Assembly: GCA_031308135.1 (NCBI GenBank)
Contig: JAHLJT010009436.1
Location: forward strand, 216,252,786-216,316,785
DNA from: Acheta domesticus
Taxonomy: Eukaryota; Arthropoda; Insecta; Orthoptera; Gryllidae
Direction of reading: 5' to 3'
Length of the DNA stretch: 64,000 bases
Shown here in pieces: positions 11,751-24,240 of this stretch (positions are counted from its first letter, which is position 1; each line of letters begins with the position of its first letter). The notes under the pieces were generated by a model. That model ran no database searches, was not told the origin of the DNA, and saw nothing but the letters and a program-made list of their open reading frames with translations. The position numbers were made by a program, and so were the translations under genes.

Positions 11751-12035
11751 GGGTAGCTCACTGGTGAGCGTGCTCGCTTTCCGGACGAGATCCCGGGTTC
11801 GATTGCCGGTCGGGGCAGATAGTATGCGCTTTCCTTGCTATGTCCCAGTATCTGTTGCTGGGTGATGAGAAAACGTCACTTCTCAGGTTGAGAAAGCCAG
11901 ATTACAGTGTAAAGAATGTCCGTGTTCTAACCACACGTACTCGAATACGTGTCCACAAGGTCGGGACGCCGCAGGTAGGTCTTGGCGCCGTCAGAGGCTG
12001 TTGTGTCAGTGTAGACAGACAGACCTAATGTACCT
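11751..12035 (+). mobile_element. tRNA-derived SINE-like element
   Basis: GGTAGCTCACTGGTGAGCG (A-box region) is followed by a hairpin (CTCG...CGAG) and a B-box GGGTTCGATTGCC (11795-11807) flanked by CCGG repeats that can pair. The unrelated body beyond 11816 probably continues to about 12030, but the 3' end is not marked by a clear tail. A functional tRNA is unlikely, because no acceptor stem closes the structure. Confidence 0.6.
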
Positions 12036-12330
12036 CTCAGCATTACACAACGCGACATCTTGTTAACCAACGAGGTCGTACAAAGCGTCTCCACACCACA
12101 GGGATTTCCACATTTTCTGACCATACACATACCCAAGATATTTCGTCTTCTTACTGCTATCCCCACCCGACCATTTTCTCTCACTGATCCCGTAAAGCTG
12201 TTCCAATCAACGGCTTGCACAATCCACAACGCTCACAATCAAACACGTCGCACAACTTCCACACTATTATCAATTACGCCCTCATCTCTTTCCCCATTTC
12301 ATTATGTCCGCCCATCCAGCTCACCCCAAT
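12036..12330. other. Non-coding DNA, no gene seen
   Basis: The composition is mixed. Frames opened here belong to the neighbouring GC island and encode nothing recognisable. Confidence 0.4.
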
Positions 12331-12780
12331 GCAGCACAGTACCTCGCTCCTTCGTCCTCCGCCTTCACGGCATCCGCCTCTCGCCCTACCTCCCCGCCCG
12401 CGCTGCTGCCCACCGAGCAGGGACGGCTCCGAGAAGTGGTGGTCAGCGCTCGGCCGGAGGACTTGTCGCTTCCTCCCCGCGCTCTCGGCAACCCCGAGGC
12501 GGAGGCCCTCGAAAAGCACTTGGCCGCGTCGAGTGTTTCAGCAAGAAATTCGAGACGCCCTCGCTTACGGTTTTCAACAGCGCGCGCCTCCCGCCCTCCG
12601 GGGGCACCGCCTCTCACCGCGCCGGTGTTTTACGCTCAAGCTTTTTATCTCCGGGCGAAATTAAAATTACGCCCGCGCGCGCGCGCCGGTCGGTCGGTCG
12701 GTCGGTCGGTCCGTCGGGTAACTCGAGCGCGCCGCCCTCCCCCAACGCCCCCGCCTGAGGGCGGCAGGAGGGGAGGAAAA
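12330..12780. other. GC/CpG-rich island
   Basis: CpG-dense sequence with an AT-rich core (AAATTAAAATTA near 12659) set directly beside a (GC)n and GGTC tetramer run (about 12670-12712). It leads into the G-skewed minisatellite downstream. Confidence 0.5.
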
Positions 12781-13009
12781 GGACAAAAGATATGCGCGGT
12801 GGGCGAGGTGCAGGGGCGGGGCGGTCGTAGAGGATGGGGGAAACGGTGCAGGTGGGAAGGCAAGACGGGCAGTGAGGGACAGGCGGGTTGGCAGGGCGGG
12901 GAAGGGCCCGAACCGGGGGGAGGGGATGGCGAGGAGAGGCAAGCGGAGCGGGCAGGGCGGGGAGAGCAGGGCGAGGTGGGCAGGGCAAGAATAGGTGGAT
13001 AGGGCAAGG
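12781..13009. repeat. G-skewed degenerate lead-in to the 14-bp minisatellite
   Basis: GGGGCGG, GGGCAGGG and GGGAGGGG variants without a fixed period; it grades into the regular array. Confidence 0.55.
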
Positions 13010-13500
13010 ATAGGTGGGCCGGGCAGGGCGAGGTGGGCAGGGCGAGATGGGCAGGGCAGGGCGAGGTGGGCAGGGTAGGGATAGGAGGGCAGGACAGGGC
13101 GTAGTGGCAGGGCAGGGCGAGGTGGGCAGGGCATAGATAGGTGGGCAGGGCGAGGGGGGCAGGGCGAGGTGGGCAGGGCGAGGTGGGCAGGGCGAGGTGG
13201 GCAGGGCGAGGTGGGCAGGGCGAGGTGGGCAGGGCAGGGCGAGGAGGACAGGGAAGGACGAGGTGGGCAGGGCGAGGTGGACGTGGCAGAACGAGGTGGG
13301 CAAGGCAGGTTGCGCGAGGCGGGCTGGGCGAGGCGGGCTGGGCGAGGCGGGCTGGGCGAGGCGGGCTGGGCGGGGCGGGCTGGGCGAGGCGGGCTGTGCG
13401 AGGCGTGCTGGGCGGGGCGGGGTGGGCGAGGCGGGCTGGGCGAGGCGGGCTGGGCGAGGCGGGCAGAGCAAGGCGGGCAGAGCGAGGCGGGCAGGGCGAA
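13010..13500. repeat. 14-bp minisatellite array (GTGGGCAGGGCGAG family)
   Basis: Two sub-arrays share one 14-bp framework: GTGGGCAGGGCGAG-type units to about 13300, then GCGGGCTGGGCGAG-type units from about 13315 to 13490. The top strand is almost free of T and very G-rich. The 378-aa and 349-aa minus-strand readings (Pro-Ala-Arg-Leu repeats) and several plus-strand Gly-Arg readings are products of this array. Confidence 0.9.
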
Positions 13501-13720
13501 GAGGGGCGGGCGGGATGGACAGAACGGGGCGGGCGAGGGGGGACGGGCAGGGTGGGCGGGACTGGGTGAGGTGGGGTGTGACAGAGCGGGGTGAGATAAG
13601 GCGGAGTAGGGAGACTGTTGGGGTGGGTGGGGTCTGTGGGGCGGTTGCTGCGCGCGGGGTGGGTGATCGTCCGCTTCGATGGACGCTGCAGGTCGGGAGG
13701 TCGGCAGCGCGTGCATAAAA
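13501..13720. other. Decaying edge of the G-rich array
   Basis: GGGGCGGGCG and GGTGGGGT variants lose periodicity toward 13720. No gene. Confidence 0.45.
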
Positions 13721-14445
13721 CTCTTGGAGATTCGCTGCTCGGTATATCACAAAGGGGTGAGCCGCTCCGACGTGGAAAGCCCGTGTACGTCGGGGATGCC
13801 CCGAGATCGCATCTCCGACGGGTTTAGAGCGGCTGGATTGTTTTAGCTTGCGACTTGTTTTGATATGATGGCTTGTTCTATCTGCGGGAGAAGAGTTGCA
13901 AGCGTAGAGATTACTGAATCATATTTAATCTTTTTTGGTAAGGAAGAAATTGCAGAGCAAATAAATATTTTAATATTAATACGTTGGGGTTCTTATTGTC
14001 AACGTAATCTGTTTACAATTCCCATTTAAAATTCATCCTCTCTGCAATGGAAAAACGGTATTTCTTTGATGAGACGAAATCACTGATAATATTATGGTGA
14101 TACAACTACTTTACTTCTATGAGCGATTGAATTGTTGATCTTTATAATTATTAGATTGAAGTCTTGCATAATTCTTTCTGTGGATAGTAAAAAAGATAAT
14201 TTGACTCTGTATTAGATGGCAGTGAATAACTCATATATTCATATAATGGTTAAATGATATCCAATAAATGGTCACTTGCTTCATAGATTTGTCATTATCA
14301 ACGATCTTCAGACAGGCGAAAGTATTTCTTAAAAATAAATAATTCAAAGAAAAATATATTATGCGAGAAAAAAATATCATAAATTAAAATAATTAAGAAA
14401 ACTTTTATGAATAGAGAGATTTGACAGCTTTATTAATCCAGCCTT
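13721..14445. other. AT-rich non-coding DNA, no gene seen
   Basis: No supported feature on either strand. Confidence 0.5.
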
Positions 14446-15060
14446 TATGAAGCCACCAGACCAGGAACCGGCGAAGCTGCAACGACGTACGCCTCGGAAA
14501 GCAAGTCGTATCGTCACCGACGGAGCAACTAGTCGAAGGGGGCGAGGGACGGGGCGGCGACGGGAGCGGAGCGGCGCGGGCGAGCGGAGCGGGAGCAGAG
14601 GCGGGGGCGGGGACCGCAGGGCGGCGGAGGCAACAGTCGGCGGCCGGAACCGTAAATCAGAGGACCGAACAACAAGAAACGAGCAGGTACTCCGCAGTAG
14701 ATAAATAAACGGGGGATTATTTACTTCTCCCGCCGCTGCGCCAACTTACATCGTTTCGGGAATTTTATAGGGCCGCGTCACGCCATCCTTAATTACGCAG
14801 CACTGCGCCGTGCAGAGACGAGCCGCCGCCTTCTACTCCCACTCCTCCGCCGTCGTGTGTAACGATGGCAGCGGTGGATAGGAGGAGCGTGGCGTGCCTC
14901 CGAAGTACTTGCTCTCCGCGTGGTCTTAGGAGAGGACGGGGGAGTTCAACAGAGTTGAGGTTGAAGGTGGGAAATGAAAATGGAAAGCTTGGAAAACTCA
15001 AGCTTCTCCGCGCGAAGGGAGATACAATGAAATCCCTCTTGGAGATCACCCTCAATAAAC
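14446..15060. other. GC-rich islet followed by a CpG/TAATTA mixed segment
   Basis: About 14520-14660 is G-rich (GGGGCGG, GGAGCGG). About 14720-14870 is CpG-rich and contains CCTTAATTACGCAG (homeodomain-like core near 14790). Short frames are unrecognisable. Confidence 0.45.
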
Positions 15061-17200
15061 AACCACCACTTCCATCCCATTTTTGTCGGAACGGTCATTG
15101 AATCCTATATATTGTATGTAAATCGTACTTTTATTTACGAGTCCACCCCTCACCCCGACCAACCCCTTAATCGTACTTAATTTACCTATTTCAAGAGACT
15201 TTCAGGAAAATTATACAGTACATTAAATGTTCAGTAGCTAAAATGAAAATTGGCGACTTTGAAAATAACACTCGTGCAAAATCCCCTGTGCTTTAGCTTC
15301 AATCCTCCAGAAAATCTTGGCGAGGTTATTCCGGTAATCATACAACAATATTTCGTGACCACTGATACGGTACCCAACTGCTCGCTCCTTTCGGTTTAAT
15401 TTCTTCTAATGTGACGATGGCTATGAACGTTCAATTCTTTCACTTAACAAAGCCTTCCTTACTTTACTTTCTTGGGCGAACATCTCCTACGAAGATCAGC
15501 AATGGCGGAAGTCAGTGCTAACGACCTACGCCTGTAAGCGATTGTTTGGGACGCGTTTGAAATTTGTGCGAAACGCTCACCCAAGTTTTTGCTGTTGGTT
15601 TTTTATTTGTTTTTAATTTTGCGACGAAGTGTAAGAAAAACTAGATTTTCAGCTGCTAAGATATATCGGAATGTGTCATGCGTGCATAAGTCTACGCAAG
15701 GAAATGAACGTTCTTTAACTATTTGGATACTAAAATTATAAATTATATAAATGTTTGTTTTTTACCAAGCGATAAAGGAAACATGAATAACCATGAAATT
15801 CAATTTAAATGAAAGTAAACACGTATTAAAAGCAGTTAGTATATTAAAAATAGGCAAAAGGGCAAAATAAAACTTCATCCACATCCATTAAAAGTTTTAA
15901 AATATTTTATTAGAATAAAATATACACTTTCACACCATCCGATGTGTAGTGATACTAAACCAATTTGTATAACAAGATAACAATTGCTATTATGAGCAAC
16001 CACCACACCAAAATACCATTTATTTTCGGAGGAACCAAAATTGATTGCACGATACTAGGTTTCACTGCAGTTGGATATTTCGGAAAGGAAGGCTTTAGAG
16101 ACTTTAGGGATCAAATGTCATTTTGAATGCTTATTATAAAAGATAAGGAATCAAATAAAAATATTTTTCTTTCTCCATATGACACACAAAAAGTAGTTTT
16201 TTATTTCTTTTATGTATTTTACGCCAAATACAGTTAAAAACTATGTGTGGCTGCTATGGGGAGAAGTGAATTCTGTGTACTTTTTCAGAATTCTATGATC
16301 TCTACCCTATGCCATATTCTAGTCAAATTTTGAATACCCAAAAAAATAGCGTTTTTTTTCAAGTTTTGGTGATAAAATATTCGCTCCTATGTAATGAAAT
16401 CTAAAAGTAAATTAGTAAAATCTAAAGGTAAATTAGCTATAAATTTGTGCTCTTAACCCTCATATTCGCCATGAAAGAATAATACTTTTTGTCATGACAA
16501 CATGGAGAACGATACTTACGAGAACGTTATTTTAATTGATAAGAAATAAGACTATATTACCCAAATTGTTTATTAGGGAAGTCAGTAAATGAGAGAGCGT
16601 TATGTTACATAAACGTGAAGAAATTTCTGGACTAAATTAATAATCTTTCACAAATAACTAGAATAGCGATAAATTAAAATTCACACCTGATGGTGATAAA
16701 ATAGAAAAGGAATAATGAACACTGACAACGCATATGATTGGAACTTATACGCTGTTGGAGATATTTCTTGAAAGGCCATAAATTGCTCGCACAAATTAGA
16801 GAGAAGAACGAAAGTTGCTTCACTTCAGTATGTTTTGTTAACATCTAATGGAAAGAAATTATTATTATAATAATTATTATCATTATTAATATAATAATTA
16901 TTATTATTAAATAACAAATCATATTAATGCGGTAGCCAATTTTGTCATGTATTTTTTGAACGCATATTAATTTGTTGCGTACTATTACGATTCCTGCTAT
17001 GTTAGGCTGTGAAAATATTGACCAATTTTCGTAGAAATTTACAACAACTGGAAATTTCCGATCAGCTTGAAATTTCATAGCAACCTGTTCTAACATGTAA
17101 TTTAGCGTCAGAAGATAGATGCACCGCCAGATTCTCATAAATGATTACCACCACGATTCACTCCACGAAGTGCGGTAAACTTTCAATGGCCCAGCATTCC
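15061..17200. other. Long AT-rich non-coding stretch
   Basis: No gene or transposon end is recognisable over 2.1 kb. An imperfect (ATT)n/(AAT)n microsatellite occupies about 16859-16912. Confidence 0.55.
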
Positions 17201-17660
17201 CAGCCTCTAAATTAAAAGTGACACGCCGACTCGGCAAGACGCGCGTTCCCACCTCCGGGACGCAGGCGGCGCGAGACGACAGTCGCGCCCTCCCACACAA
17301 AGCGGCGCGCGGCGGCGTCGCGACCCGAACAATCCGGAGGCACCGGGAGTTTACCCAGCGGCACATAAACAATCCAAAATTAGTAGGCAGCGACCGGATT
17401 GTTTCCCAGGCGGAGGAGGTGGGGCGCAGGTGGGAGTGGGGGCAGGGGCGGGGGCGGGGGAGGGGGCGGGGCGTCTGGTGCCTCCCTCGCAAGATGAATG
17501 CGCGCACGCTTCGCCCCGCTGAATCCCCGCCGCCCGCCTCCTCCCAATCCCCTCCCCTCCTCGCGTACGCGCGTTTCGTGGGAGTAGTAATAATAATTGT
17601 GCCCTTACGAAGCGAAGCGGGATTCAAACCCGAGATACCGTGAAAGAAATTACACACACA
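17200..17660. other. GC/CpG-rich island with a strong G4 tract and a tRNA-like T-arm fragment
   Basis: The top strand has GGGGGCAGGGGCGGGGGCGG-type runs at about 17437-17473. At 17617-17634 the minus strand reads as a T-arm (CGGG, 7-nt loop TTTGAAT, CCCG), probably a fragment of a tRNA-derived repeat. A TTTTAATTAA core lies near 17665. Confidence 0.5.
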
Positions 17661-17736
17661 GAATTTTAATTAACGAGATGGAGAATAATGAACTGGCGGT
17701 GTCGAAGATGCCGGGGGCTCGGGAGGCTCCGCGGAG

Positions 17737-17832
17737 GCGATGGCGGGGGCGATGGCGGGGGCGATGGCGGGGGCGATGGCGGGGGCGATGGCGGGGGCGA
17801 TGGCGGGGGCGATGGCGGGGGCGGGGGCGGAG
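17737..17832. repeat. 12-bp minisatellite (GCGATGGCGGGG)n
   Basis: About eight almost perfect 12-bp units. Because 12 is divisible by three, each frame gives a simple peptide repeat (for example Gly-Asp-Gly-Gly). The array has a sharp start and end, and unit identity is very high, so it expanded recently. Confidence 0.9.
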
Positions 17833-18080
17833 ACGGCGGCGGCGGAGGAAACGGGCACGGTGCCGGAGCAAGCGACTGCTGGAGAACGCAGTAATTAAGG
17901 GCGTGCGGAACCCGAACGCAGCTACGGCGGCAGCGCCGCGGTGCGGCGGACGCATAAATCAGACACGGAGGAGAGTCGGCGGGGGCGGTGAAGGGAGCGC
18001 GGGAGACGGCGGTGGCGGCGGTGGCGGCGGCGGCGTGCGCGGACGGGGGGCTTCGGGGGGTGGGGGACAGAAAGAATGTT
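17833..18080. other. CpG-rich island core after the 12-bp array
   Basis: Contains GTAATTAAGGGCG (about 17891) and GACGCATAAATC (about 17949) inside CpG-rich DNA, then a GGC/GGT-rich run (about 18005-18035). A regulatory role is inference only. Confidence 0.4.
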
Positions 18081-18440
18081 GGCAATGGTAGGGCAGTAGT
18101 CACGGTGGTGTTGGTGGTTTTGGGTCGTCACTTATGAAGATGTTTGTTTTTTGTAGAGCTTATAGTGCTTGTTGCAGTGCTCGTGGTATTTGTTGAAGCG
18201 CTTGTGTGTTTGTTTGGCCGCTGGTAATGTCTGAGTGGTGATTGTGGTGAAGGAAGTAACTACGGTCTTCTATCGTGTTCAGGAGTATGCCTTGGCGGGG
18301 TGTCGTGTGAATAAGAATCGGTGAGAGAAAGTGAGGCTGCATGAAATGCTGAGTATAGTGAATATGAATGAAGTGAATAGTTGACCATCGTAGCTTTCGC
18401 GGTTGTTCCGTTGTGCTTACTATAACGGTTGCTGAAGGAG
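18081..18440. other. Non-coding DNA, no gene seen
   Basis: The top strand is G/T-rich with TGTTTG and GTTGTTG variants; nothing is recognisable. Confidence 0.4.
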
Positions 18441-18554
<114 letters not shown>

Positions 18555-18930
18555 TGTGTATGTGTGTGAAAAGTGTGTGTGGACGGTGTGGTTTATGTGT
18601 TTTGAGATCTGTGAGATGTTTGTGGGATTGCGGCCAGTGTGGCGGGACAGATCTACAAGATGTTTCCGCGGCGATTATGTGAGTTGTGACAAACGTGACG
18701 AATACGGTGACTAACCCCTGGTGACGTGAGTGGCAACACAGAACCGTGACAGGTAGAGGTTTGTGACAATCGTGACGTCCGAGCCGTCCACTGTGACTGC
18801 TTGGAGAGAGGCGTGGCAGTCGAGCGGCGTATGGGGGCGTTGCAATGCTCGTGATGGATGTGATGCGGAGATCAGGGCCGTGACAAGACGAGGGGAACAG
18901 AACAGCGAGTGACAGAGAGTGCGGCGGTGG
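18555..18930. other. Segment enriched in GTGAC pentamers
   Basis: About ten GTGAC occurrences lie between 18670 and 18915 on the plus strand, often as CGTGACG or TGTGACA, with irregular spacing. This exceeds chance expectation for the length. It may be a decayed tandem repeat. No gene is seen. Confidence 0.45.
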
Positions 18931-19200
18931 CGGAGTCAGCGGTGGCGTCGGAAGAGCTGGCAGGAGCTTGCTTGCTCCCCCACCCGCCCCACCTCAACCC
19001 TCGCCCACCTTCCTGCGTGGAGCTCGCAATTAGAAACACTGACTCAACTAGTTCGGATTTTAATTAATGGAATCTGCAACGCCGCGGGAATATACGTGTC
19101 GCTGCCACGGCCCGCGCGCCGCCCGGGCGCCGTACGCGCTCCGCTGGAGCCAGGCCGCGCCGCGCCGCACACTGGTCCCAACGCACACGAACCAATATGT
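18931..19200. other. Small GC-rich island with a TAATTAA core
   Basis: TTTTAATTAATGG (about 19058) lies immediately beside CpG-dense DNA (19080-19180). Confidence 0.4.
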
Positions 19201-20640
19201 AAATGCACGTAATGAGTGGACATGATCAAATAAATACGGCAGGAACAAAGAAACATCTGAAAATAAATATTTTCGGTGATAAAAGTGTAGCGAAAGCTTT
19301 GCGTGAGGGAGCTTATTTTCTCCGCCGAATGTTTTTTCCGCTAAAAACCACGAATACGTCTGTGGTGCTATACTTGTAAAGAAAGGTACCCCCATTAAAG
19401 TCATATGAAATCTGATTTAAGTTGTTTTGGTATACATCACTAATATCAGTTATGTTGTTAAATTTGTGAGTTTGTGAAAATCTACACCTTTAAAAAATCA
19501 AATAATGTCTTAAAAAGTAGGTTTCAACTGACCTATTGCATAATTATTCCCATTAGGAACAACTGTTAACATAGTATTAAATTACAATTAAATATTTCTT
19601 TATGCGATATTTTTCCTAACCTTTCCCCTAAATATAAATAAAATAAGTAGATCTTATCAATTTATTTACACATTATTTAATAATTCTGTTTCTTCGTTTC
19701 ATATTATATTATTGTTCCTCTTCGTCTTCCCTCTCTTGCTTTGATAATACAATTGCAATTCACTCGTCTTGGACAGAATCAACTGTATATATAAATACAT
19801 TGTATCAAAAACTCCGTACATCTTTATTTTTAGTTACCGGCTAACATGAAATAAAAACAAACATTAAATAAAGGTTCTCTTAGTTACAACACGTGTTTAT
19901 AAATACTTTTGACAGTCCGTATTAATCCATTTACGTCTCAAAGCTACAATATCAAATCATCACTTTGCTCTCCTTCGCCATTGTTTTGTTTTTCTTTATT
20001 TATTTATTTGATCTCTGAAAATATTTTTTTTCTTATTTTCATCTTTTGAGTTGAAATGACTCATCTCAATACTAACTGTTGTTATCTTAAATACCAGTTC
20101 TATCAACAACGTTCCTCATAACTCGTCCCCTCGAACGTGTCTGAGTTACCTCACCAATCATGGCTTGACTTCTTCACTTCTACCTCATCACCCTAATCAG
20201 CATGAGCTAATGAAATTATTCTCGACGTTTCTACCTCACTAGATGCCATAGAACGAACCTAATCGTAGTTCTGTTCTACATTTTTTTCTAACAATAGAAA
20301 CATTTTTAGTATGCTACGTCCGTGGCGAATTTTGATCAATACTGCAACTGTTTTGATTAATATTATAACTTCCATAAAAAATGAACAGATTCTTCTTTTT
20401 TTTCAATAGATGTATAATACTCAATAAATGTGCCAGAGTGCCTCTGGAAAATGATCACGGCGCCCAAGAGCAAAATTAATTTCATTCAATTCACAAAGGA
20501 ACAAATCACATGACTTCACATCTCTCAATGAAACAGCGGATGAGAAAGAAATGTATGTTAGAACATTGGCGAAAACGGAATAAATCCGATAGTGTTTGTA
20601 AAGAATTATCAAAAAGATAATAGACTCATTAAATATCGAT
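19201..20640. other. AT-rich non-coding DNA, no gene seen
   Basis: No supported feature on either strand. Confidence 0.5.
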
Positions 20641-20739
20641 ACGATACTTAAATGTTTCACATGCGGAAGAAATTATTCTTTTTATTTATTATATTGCTAT
20701 TATTTATGAGCGTGACTTGCTTGGTAATTGTAGAAAACC

Positions 20740-21150
20740 TTCGCGTGCCCGAGGCGGCAGTTATGCGTGCTGTACGAGACCATACCCTGAGGGCGCGAAA
20801 GTTGTCGGCAACTGCAGGAGAGCCCCTGCGAGAGAGCAGTGGCGCCGGGCGCTGACGCTGGCAGACGGCGAGGCGCGGGGTGGGGCTGGGCGGGGCTGGG
20901 CGGGGCGGGGCGTGGCGGGGCGGGGCGTGATGGCGTGGGTGGGGCGTGGAAGGGAAGCGCGGGGAAGGGGAGGGTGCGTTGTCGCCGCGGGCGTCCGGCG
21001 CACGTGGCAGCGTAGGGGCGGAAGGCAGTTCTCAGAAGTGCATTATATGCACTCTGTGCCGCAGGCGCGGCAGAGACAACGACGAAACCACACTGCTGGC
21101 ACGACGCACGTTCTGTGGGTGAAACTGGAAACTGATAATGCTTCGTAGTG
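20740..21150. other. GC-rich island with GGGGCGGGGC runs
   Basis: CpG-rich sequence with a G-skewed run at about 20875-20950. Overlapping frames on both strands are not recognisable proteins. Confidence 0.5.
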
Positions 21151-21960
21151 GATCTCACAATCTACTAAATAAGTTATTGAACACACCAATAGTGAAATCG
21201 AAGTTGCATTAATTCAAATTCAGGTCAAAATGTACGTTTCAAATGTGATCACAAAAACTACAACAGGACGAAACATGCACGAAATCTGTAGTCACCTGTT
21301 TTTTACCTAGTTTCTTTAACCACTTACCAAATCGAGCATTTTTCCTACCATTTTCACACGCCTGGTATAAGTATATAATCCGTCACTACCTTGTCACCTC
21401 ACTGGAATTACAAACATGATGGACTCGTTTTTACACAGTAAAAACGACATACTATGGTTAAAATTTTCCGAATGAAACACATTTCCGACGTATCTGAGAA
21501 TCTTCAAAGATGTATGAGCGATAAAATTTGATTACATACAACTACATACAACTTTACTCAAAGAACTTGTTTTTATTAGGAACAATACAATAATCAATAT
21601 TTTATCAAAATGTTTCCACTAATATCACCGTCGAAATATTATTATAGTACACAATGATTAAGCTGCTTCTATGGTTAACTATTTTAAGCCTTCTGGTTAT
21701 TACTCAACGAACAACAATATTTAGGTACAACAAGCATGTAGTAAAGAAAGGGCAGACAGCATAAAAATTTAAAGATAAAGTAAAACAAGAAAATGAAACA
21801 CACAGATCATATTTCCTACCTCACAAAAGTTTTTCCTGCAAATCAAATAAAGCAACATCATTGAATGCAGTCACTGCTCTGGAAAAACTACCTGTCCTTA
21901 GCTCTGTACACAGCTATGAAAACGCTGAAATTCTCTCACGTAAAACTGGACACGAGCAGC
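21151..21960. other. AT-rich non-coding DNA, no gene seen
   Basis: No supported feature on either strand. Confidence 0.5.
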
Positions 21961-22720
21961 ACTCGCCCGAGCGGGCAATTGGCCCAGTCAAGCCGCCTGT
22001 CACCTGCCTGAACAGACCACGCACCGCACGCCTACCAACTTTTTCATTCGTGTTCTCTCTTGAGGTGGCGTGCAACGTACGTTGCCGCCGGTCTGCGTCC
22101 GCGTAGCCTCTTGTTAATCTGCGCGAAGCTGCTCGCGTGTCAGGGGACGCGGCAGCAACAGCGGAAACGACGACTGCAGAGAAGATAGAGGGTGTGGATC
22201 GGCGGGTGTGGATGCGACGGTGACGTGAATGGTGCCTGCTGCCAATGGAGCAAGGGCGAAGCCGCGGAAGCGGCATCGACTGGAGAGACCAAGGGTCAGA
22301 GGTAAGGACGGTGCAGTCTGGTTGAGGGCAGCGGAGTCGAGTCGAGGGCGGCGGAGTAGAGTCGAGTCGAGGGTAGCGGAGTCCAGTCGAGGGTGGCGGA
22401 GTAGAGTCGACGACGGTCGAGTCGAATCGAGGGGGGACGAGGGCGGCGGAGAAAGAAGGCTGTGTAGATGAGAGTAAGTGAGGCGCGGGCGGCGTGGAGC
22501 CGAGGACGGGGGAGGGGGGTAGAAGCTTCAGCGAGGACGGCTGCAGCAGCTGTGTACACGAGGTGACCGCGGGGCCCGAGAGAGGGCGGACTAACCGGTT
22601 TGCCGAGCGGCTCGACGAGAGCCGATTGTTTTACGTGTGCTGAGATGGAAGACGACTGAGAGGGAGGATGAGGAAAGCCGGGAGGCGGAGATGTAACGCA
22701 TGAGCACGGAGAACAGTAAT
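21961..22720. other. GC-rich island with a GCGGAGTCGAG-type short tandem
   Basis: GCGGAG recurs at 22331, 22351, 22376 and 22396, with GTCGAG repeats between (irregular 20-25 bp units). No conserved protein is encoded on either strand. Confidence 0.55.
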
Positions 22721-23290
22721 GGGTGGAGGTTACACAAATTATAAGAAATGTGGATTAATAGTATTTGGCAGAATATTTTGAGGGGAAGCCTGTAAAAGCA
22801 ATATGTAGCCTCCAGAAAATATTCAATAGTGCGGGTCGTCGTGAATGTTAGGAAATAGGTAAATGAATTGGAATCTTATATACATCTGTTACGATAATGC
22901 TATCACATTACAGACTTGACAAAAACATAACGACGTAGTTGCCGGTTAATATGAGTGCTGAACATCCAGTTCACGGAAAAGATAAAAAAACTTCCTCGTT
23001 CACTGTGACCACTATGAGTTTAAGAGGTTTCAAACTACGCACATGGAAGAACGATATAACCCAAAATACAATGATTTGATGGACCCTCTAAGGAGCAATG
23101 ATTGGGAAGGTAGCTACTACAATGAAAGGCAATCGCAATCAGAGCAGCAGTATTGAAAAAAAAGTGTTTAATACTTCTGTCTCTACACAAGATTTTTAGA
23201 CATTTTATGAGAATTGCTCATTTAACAATGTATAAACTGTAGTGAATTAATACTGAAGTGAGACTACGTGAAAACGACAGAATCGTCAAA
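22721..23290. other. AT-rich non-coding DNA, no gene seen
   Basis: No supported feature. Confidence 0.5.
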
Positions 23291-23740
23291 AAAAGGGGAG
23301 GTACCTCCCCTGACTTCCAAAAATGTCCCTTGAATTGCCATCATGGACAGGAGCAGACGAATTTCGGTTGGCGAAACCGACAAGTCCACCGCAAACAGCG
23401 CGAGGGTCTGTGACGACTGGCGCCGCGCAGGCATCGCAGTCTCCAGCCGCGCCCCGCCCACGGCCATTGTGCGGCGAGTGTAGCGGAGCGGCAAGGCGCG
23501 GGGGCGGCGCGTCTCAATAATCTCGTTCGTAAATGAAGGCGGGCGGCGGCTGCGGCTACGGCGGTCGCGTCCTCGTAATTGGACGCCGTCCGAGGAGGAG
23601 CGGCGCGGAGTAATTAAAAGGCGGGGGCGGGGGCGCCACCTGCGGCCGCGAACCGCCTTCTCCCCGCGTGTGTCAGTCCTCCGCTCCCGCCCCGTCGTCC
23701 CCGCTCTTGGAACGGCCTCCGCCCCGGGCACCCCCCACCA
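23291..23740. other. CpG-rich island with two AATT/TAATTA cores
   Basis: CTCGTAATTGGACG (about 23571) and GAGTAATTAAAAGG (about 23608) are embedded in CpG-dense DNA. The combination recurs in other islands of the window. Confidence 0.4.
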
Positions 23741-23800
23741 GTGTCACCCCGACCCTGCTCCCCACCATTGTCCCCACCACGCACCCTCTCCCGCTCCACC

Positions 23801-23987
23801 GACCCATCCTCCATCTCCACATCCTCAGTCATATTCATCCCTAGCCCACATCTTATGCAGTTGTCCCCGCCGCCGACCTCCATCTCCGCCTCCGACCCAT
23901 CCCCCATCTCCACATCCTCCCTATCTGTCCCCACCCCACATCTTATCCAGTTATCCTCACCGGCCGACCTCCATCTCCATCTCCGTC
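23801..23987. repeat. 93-bp tandem duplication, two copies
   Basis: GACCCATCCYCCATCTCCACATCCTC starts at 23801 and again at 23894. The copies share the motifs CCCACATCTTAT and CAGTT, then CCGACCTCCATCTCC, with many substitutions. The period is divisible by three, so peptide repeats appear in two frames, but composition rather than coding explains them. Confidence 0.8.
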
Positions 23988-24240
23988 TCTGTCCCCTACC
24001 CCGTCTGACACCTTGGTCTCCCGCATCCCCGCTATCACTTTACCTCCCTGCCGCCGCCGTCTCTACCACCATCACCAACCGCGTCTCCGCCCGCGCCCTC
24101 GACCGCACCGCAACGGACGCCGCGGCCGCCTCCGGCCCCCCGTCAGCGAAGCCGCCGCCCCGCACCAGAAAACGGCCCGGCGCGGCGCTCGCTGCTGCTC
24201 CAGCAGCGGGGTGCTTACCGTAATATACACATTCATGAAG
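23988..24240. other. GC-rich island tail
   Basis: C-rich and then CpG-rich DNA with no recognisable gene; it ends near 24235. Confidence 0.4.

Noticed and set aside
12614..13750. 378-aa and 349-aa minus-strand ORFs with Pro-Ala-Arg-Leu repeats
   Set aside because: They are translations of the 14-bp G-rich minisatellite, overlap each other in different frames and have matching Gly/Arg frames on the other strand.
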